Shown here: in pieces, positions 6,800-9,118 of the stretch
Layout: every line of letters starts with the position of its first letter
How positions within the stretch are numbered: the first letter of the stretch is position 1
Source: Burkholderiaceae bacterium
Lineage (GTDB): Bacteria > Pseudomonadota > Gammaproteobacteria > Burkholderiales > Burkholderiaceae_F
Assembly: GCA_013813185.1 (NCBI GenBank)
Contig: JACCSD010000085.1
Span: 1 to 9,118 of the forward strand
Reading direction: 5' to 3'
Length of the DNA: 9,118 nt
The notes under the pieces: generated by a model
What the model was told of the DNA's origin: nothing
The model's input: the letters and a program-made list of their open reading frames with translations, nothing else
The model's database searches: none
Made by a program: the position numbers and the translations under genes

Positions 6800-7563
6800 G
6801 GGGCCCAGGCCTCGCGCACGTCGGCGACAGGATTTGTTCCGAAATCCCGTCGCTCGAGGAACGCTAGGATCTTGGTTGCAGCGTCGCCGGCCGACGTCAG
6901 TTGCCCTTGAGTTTTCATCGCGGCAAAGAGAGGCTGACTAGGGAACGAGCGCGGATCGGATTCGCGCAATGCCGTCTGCATGTCGGTGTCGATGACGCCG
7001 GGTGCAAGCGAGACGATCAGCGCGGCGTTGGTCCCGTTTGATTCGTCAAGCGCTACCACTCGCGAGAAGTGATCGAGCCCCGCCTTAGCGGCGCAGTAAG
7101 CGGCGGCGCCGGCCAGCGGCTTCTTGCCTGCGCCGGACGAGATGTTCAGAACTTTGCGCGGACCACTCCACGCGCGCGTTGCACGCAGGAAAGCGCGAGT
7201 AAGCAGCACGGGTGCCTCGAGCCCAACGCGCAGCACCGCAGCCAGCGCCGGCGCGTCGCTTTCGCCGATCGGACCCGCCGTGCCAGCGAGCGCCGCGTTA
7301 TTGATTAATGTCGCCGAAGAGAAAGAGTCTTGCTGACTATGCAGCCATGCCTCCAGGCGAGCCGACGCCGCCGTGCCGTCTGCAAGATCAACCGCCCACT
7401 GTTCGAGCGATGCACCCGCGCTTCTCGCCTTTGCTTCCAGCGCTTCATCCGGGTGGCGTGACATCGTTAGCAGCACCGCATCGCGATGCAGTACCTGCTC
7501 TGCAATCGCTGCACCGAGGCCGCGCGAGGCGCCGGTGAGTATCGTCAACGTGCGCGCCTGCAT
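6796..7563 (-). CDS. SDR oxidoreductase, sepiapterin/benzil reductase-like
   Basis: Classical short-chain dehydrogenase/reductase, 255 residues, cytosolic, with no signal peptide. The Rossmann dinucleotide motif TGASRGLG is at 10-17, INNAA at 87-91, the catalytic serine is S143 in NISSGAG, and YCAAK gives Y156 and K160, followed by PGVIDTDM (189-196). Arg14 and Arg36 (MSRHPD, after strand 2) favour NADP(H). The NISSGAGKKP and AYCAAKAGLDHFSR strings resemble the sepiapterin reductase-like/benzil reductase subgroup; the substrate is unknown. The start is ATG 7563-7561, overlapping the prfB stop (TGATG) with AGGG about 9 bases upstream; the TTG one codon earlier is less likely. It sits between prfB and lysS and overlaps lysS by 4 bases, so it is very likely part of the same transcript. 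Confidence 0.92.
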   Translation of the reverse strand: MQARTLTILTGASRGLGAAIAEQVLHRDAVLLTMSRHPDEALEAKARSAGASLEQWAVDLADGTAASARLEAWLHSQQDSFSSATLINNAALAGTAGPIGESDAPALAAVLRVGLEAPVLLTRAFLRATRAWSGPRKVLNISSGAGKKPLAGAAAYCAAKAGLDHFSRVVALDESNGTNAALIVSLAPGVIDTDMQTALRESDPRSFPSQPLFAAMKTQGQLTSAGDAATKILAFLERRDFGTNPVADVREAWAP

Positions 7564-8667
7564 CAAACGCCCTGCTTCAAGCTGGCTTCGATGAAGTCGT
7601 CCAAATCGCCGTCGAGCACCGCCTGCGTGTTACCAACCTCATAGTTGGTGCGCAGATCCTTGATGCGCGACTGGTCGAGCACGTACGAGCGGATCTGATG
7701 GCCCCAGCCGATGTCGGTCTTCGAATCTTCGAGCGCAGTCTGCTGCGCCTGGCGCTTGCGCAGCTCCTGCTCGTATAACTTCGACTTCAGCATCGCCATG
7801 GCTTCGGCGCGATTGCGATGCTGGCTGCGATCATTCTGACTTTGCACGACAATGTTGGTTGGAAGGTGGGTGATGCGCACGGCCGACTCTGTCTTGTTGA
7901 CGTGCTGCCCGCCGGCGCCCGATGCGCGGTAAACATCCACGCGAAGATCGGCCGGATTGACCTCGACTTCGATCGTTTCGTCGACTTCCGGATACACGAA
8001 CACGCTCGCGAACGACGTATGCCGCCGCGCGTTCGAATCGAACGGCGACTTGCGCACCAGGCGGTGAATCCCGGTTTCCGTTCGCAGCATCCCGAACGCA
8101 TAGTCACCGACCAGCTTGATCGTCGCGCCCTTGATGCCGGCGACTTCGCCGCTCGTTTCATCGAGCAATTCGGATTTGAACTTGCGGCGCTCGGCATAGC
8201 GCAGATACATGCGCTCGAGCATCGAAGCCCAATCCTGCGCTTCGGTGCCGCCGGCGCCCGCCTGAATTTCTATGAAGCAGTTATTTGGATCGAGCGGATT
8301 GTTGAACATCCGCTGAAACTCGAGCTCGGCGACCTGCTTGGCCAGCGCGGTGACGTCAGAATCGACCGCGACCAGCGTTGCTTCGTCGTCGTCGCTCCGA
8401 GCCATCGCGAACAATTCGCCGGAATCTTGCACGGCAGATTCGAGCGTGCGCATCTTCTGCACGATCGCTTCTGCGCTTTTTTTCTCTCTGCCGAGCTCTT
8501 GTGCGCGCTTCGGGTCTTCCCACACCTTTGGATCTTCGAGCGCCTGGCCGACTTCTTCGAGCCGGCGTTCTTTCACATCGACGTCAAAGATACCTCCGCA
8601 GCTCGGACAGGCGAGTGCGCAGGTCTGCGACGGTGCCTTCAATCTGATTCAGGCGCTCGGCTTCCAT
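7563..8667 (-). CDS. prfB: Peptide chain release factor 2, with +1 programmed frameshift
   Basis: RF2 ends translation at UGA and UAA. Translation starts at ATG 8667-8665, behind AGAGGA (8677-8672), and reads 27 codons, MEAERLNQIE...ELRRYL, to an in-frame TGA at 8586-8584. A +1 slip on CTT (8589-8587) skips T8586 and continues DVDVKERRLEE in the next frame to the TGA at 7565-7563, giving 367 residues (E. coli 365). The downstream frame carries the stop-codon reading motif SPF (207-209), GGQ (252-254) for peptide release, and Ala248, equal to E. coli residue 246, which is Thr only in some E. coli strains. Treating the downstream frame alone, from a TTG at 8642, would give a false N-terminus. 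The TGA stop overlaps the SDR start. Expression should be autoregulated by RF2 level, as established for prfB. Confidence 0.97.
8583..8597 (-). promoter_or_regulatory. prfB +1 frameshift signal
   Basis: Reading the minus strand, GGAGG (8597-8593) is followed by TAT, then CTT (slippery Leu codon), TGA (8586-8584) and C (8583). This is the same arrangement as E. coli prfB: an internal Shine-Dalgarno-like element three bases before CTT, and a UGA in the weak UGAC context. When RF2 is scarce, the ribosome pauses at UGA and shifts +1 to read GAC. All elements are seen directly; the mechanism is established for this gene family. Confidence 0.96.
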
Positions 8668-8710
8668 GGTGTCCTCTGTGTCTTTTGATATTTTTTCAAT
8701 CAGCGCCGAA
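8668..8710 (-). promoter_or_regulatory. prfB leader with ribosome binding site
   Basis: This 43-base spacer between the recJ TAA and the prfB ATG is the longest gap in the window. It has an A-rich stretch (8699-8682, ATTGAAAAAATATC then AAAAG) and the ribosome site AGAGGA (8677-8672), with GAGG ending 5 bases before the ATG. I see no hairpin with a T-tract and no well-spaced -35/-10 pair, so prfB may be read through from recJ. Confidence 0.6.
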
Positions 8711-9118
8711 TTATAGGGCGGCATGTTCAATCACCAACTGCAAGCGACGCTCACCGAGGTAGTCGTCGACGACCGGGCGATACGCCAGCCGCACCGTGCG
8801 AGGTACTTGTTCGGTGCGGGAAAACCAGATCGCGTGGAAAACACGGCCATCGAGGTCGAGTACCAGCTTCAAATGCCGGTCCTTGACCAGGCGCTGTTCG
8901 ACGACGACGAACTCGTTGTCGAACAACGGTGCCGGAAATCCCTGGCCCCATACATGCGAATCGATCGCTTCGATCAGCGACAGCACAACTTCGTTCGCAG
9001 CGAGTGCGCCATCGGTGGTGATCGTGCGCTCGAAGAGCGTCCGGTCGCACGACGCGCGCGTCGCGTCTTCGAACGCCGAGACGAAGCCGTCGTAGCTCGA
9101 CGCGGGCATCGTCAAGCC
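8711..9118 (-). CDS. recJ: Single-stranded-DNA exonuclease RecJ, C-terminal part (cut by window edge)
   Basis: RecJ is a 5'-3' exonuclease specific for single-stranded DNA in recombination (RecF pathway), base-excision and mismatch repair. Only the last 135 residues are here; the frame is open to the right edge, and the DHH and DHHA1 catalytic motifs lie outside the window. The fragment begins GLTM, which fits the end of the GGH...AAGLT motif, and then shows VWGQGFPAPLFDNEF, VEQRLVKDRHLKLVLD and a final YRPVVDDYLGERRLQLVIEH. These match the C-terminal OB-fold-like domain of remembered E. coli RecJ (GPWGQMFPEPLFDGHF, QQRLVGERHLKVMV, NRSLQIII). The stop is TAA. The recJ-prfB-lysS order is the same as in E. 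coli. Confidence 0.95.
   Translation of the reverse strand, partial: GLTMPASSYDGFVSAFEDATRASCDRTLFERTITTDGALAANEVVLSLIEAIDSHVWGQGFPAPLFDNEFVVVEQRLVKDRHLKLVLDLDGRVFHAIWFSRTEQVPRTVRLAYRPVVDDYLGERRLQLVIEHAAL

Noticed and set aside
6128..6910. 260-codon open frame on the plus strand opposite lysS
   Set aside because: It is antisense to the LysS catalytic and OB-fold regions and has no motif or ribosome site of its own.
7563..8642. prfB read as one 359-residue frame from a TTG at 8642
   Set aside because: The first 19 residues come from the wrong frame. The true start is ATG 8667 behind AGAGGA, joined by the +1 shift at 8586.
8681..8700. Possible promoter in the A-rich recJ-prfB spacer
   Set aside because: TTGAAA (8699-8694) has no -10-like hexamer at a suitable distance, since that position falls on the ribosome binding site.
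7818..8762. 314-codon open frame on the plus strand opposite prfB
   Set aside because: It is antisense to the conserved RF2 core, crosses into recJ, and shows no family motif.

Overview
This window is a dense, GC-rich stretch of a proteobacterial chromosome, most probably from a betaproteobacterium of the Burkholderiales/Burkholderiaceae. The assignment rests on remembered sequence resemblance (for example HscB with NTAMPAEFLMQQ and IscA with GVRTTGCSGMAYKLEY) and on the isc cluster lying next to recJ-prfB-lysS. No search was run. Only about 99 of 9118 bases lie outside genes, and most neighbours overlap or abut.

Plus strand, 1-4466: the distal part of an iscRSUA-hscBA-fdx-iscX operon for iron-sulfur cluster assembly. 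The left edge cuts iscS at about residue 178 of its E. coli counterpart. IscS supplies sulfur, IscU is the scaffold, IscA is an A-type carrier, HscB and HscA form the co-chaperone/chaperone pair that acts on the IscU LPPVK motif, Fdx supplies electrons, and IscX is the small acidic adaptor. All expected catalytic or ligand residues are visible. Two local oddities are a missing non-ligand cysteine in Fdx and a divergent stretch just before the C-terminal CGC motif of IscA.

Minus strand, 9118-4463, read right to left: the 3' end of recJ, then prfB, an SDR oxidoreductase, lysS and a DUF4743-type Nudix hydrolase. prfB carries the classic +1 programmed frameshift (GGAGG-TAT-CTT-TGA-C), so full-length RF2 (367 residues) is not one open frame. 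From prfB onwards each stop codon overlaps or touches the next start (TGATG, ATGA, TAG|GTG), so the four genes look translationally coupled.

The two operons converge and meet in one CTAG tetramer that supplies both stop codons, with no room for a terminator between them. No mobile element, CRISPR array, tRNA, rRNA or gene-free stretch above 43 bases is present. I see no undescribed system; the notable points are recoding, gene coupling and a few unusual residues in otherwise ordinary housekeeping genes.
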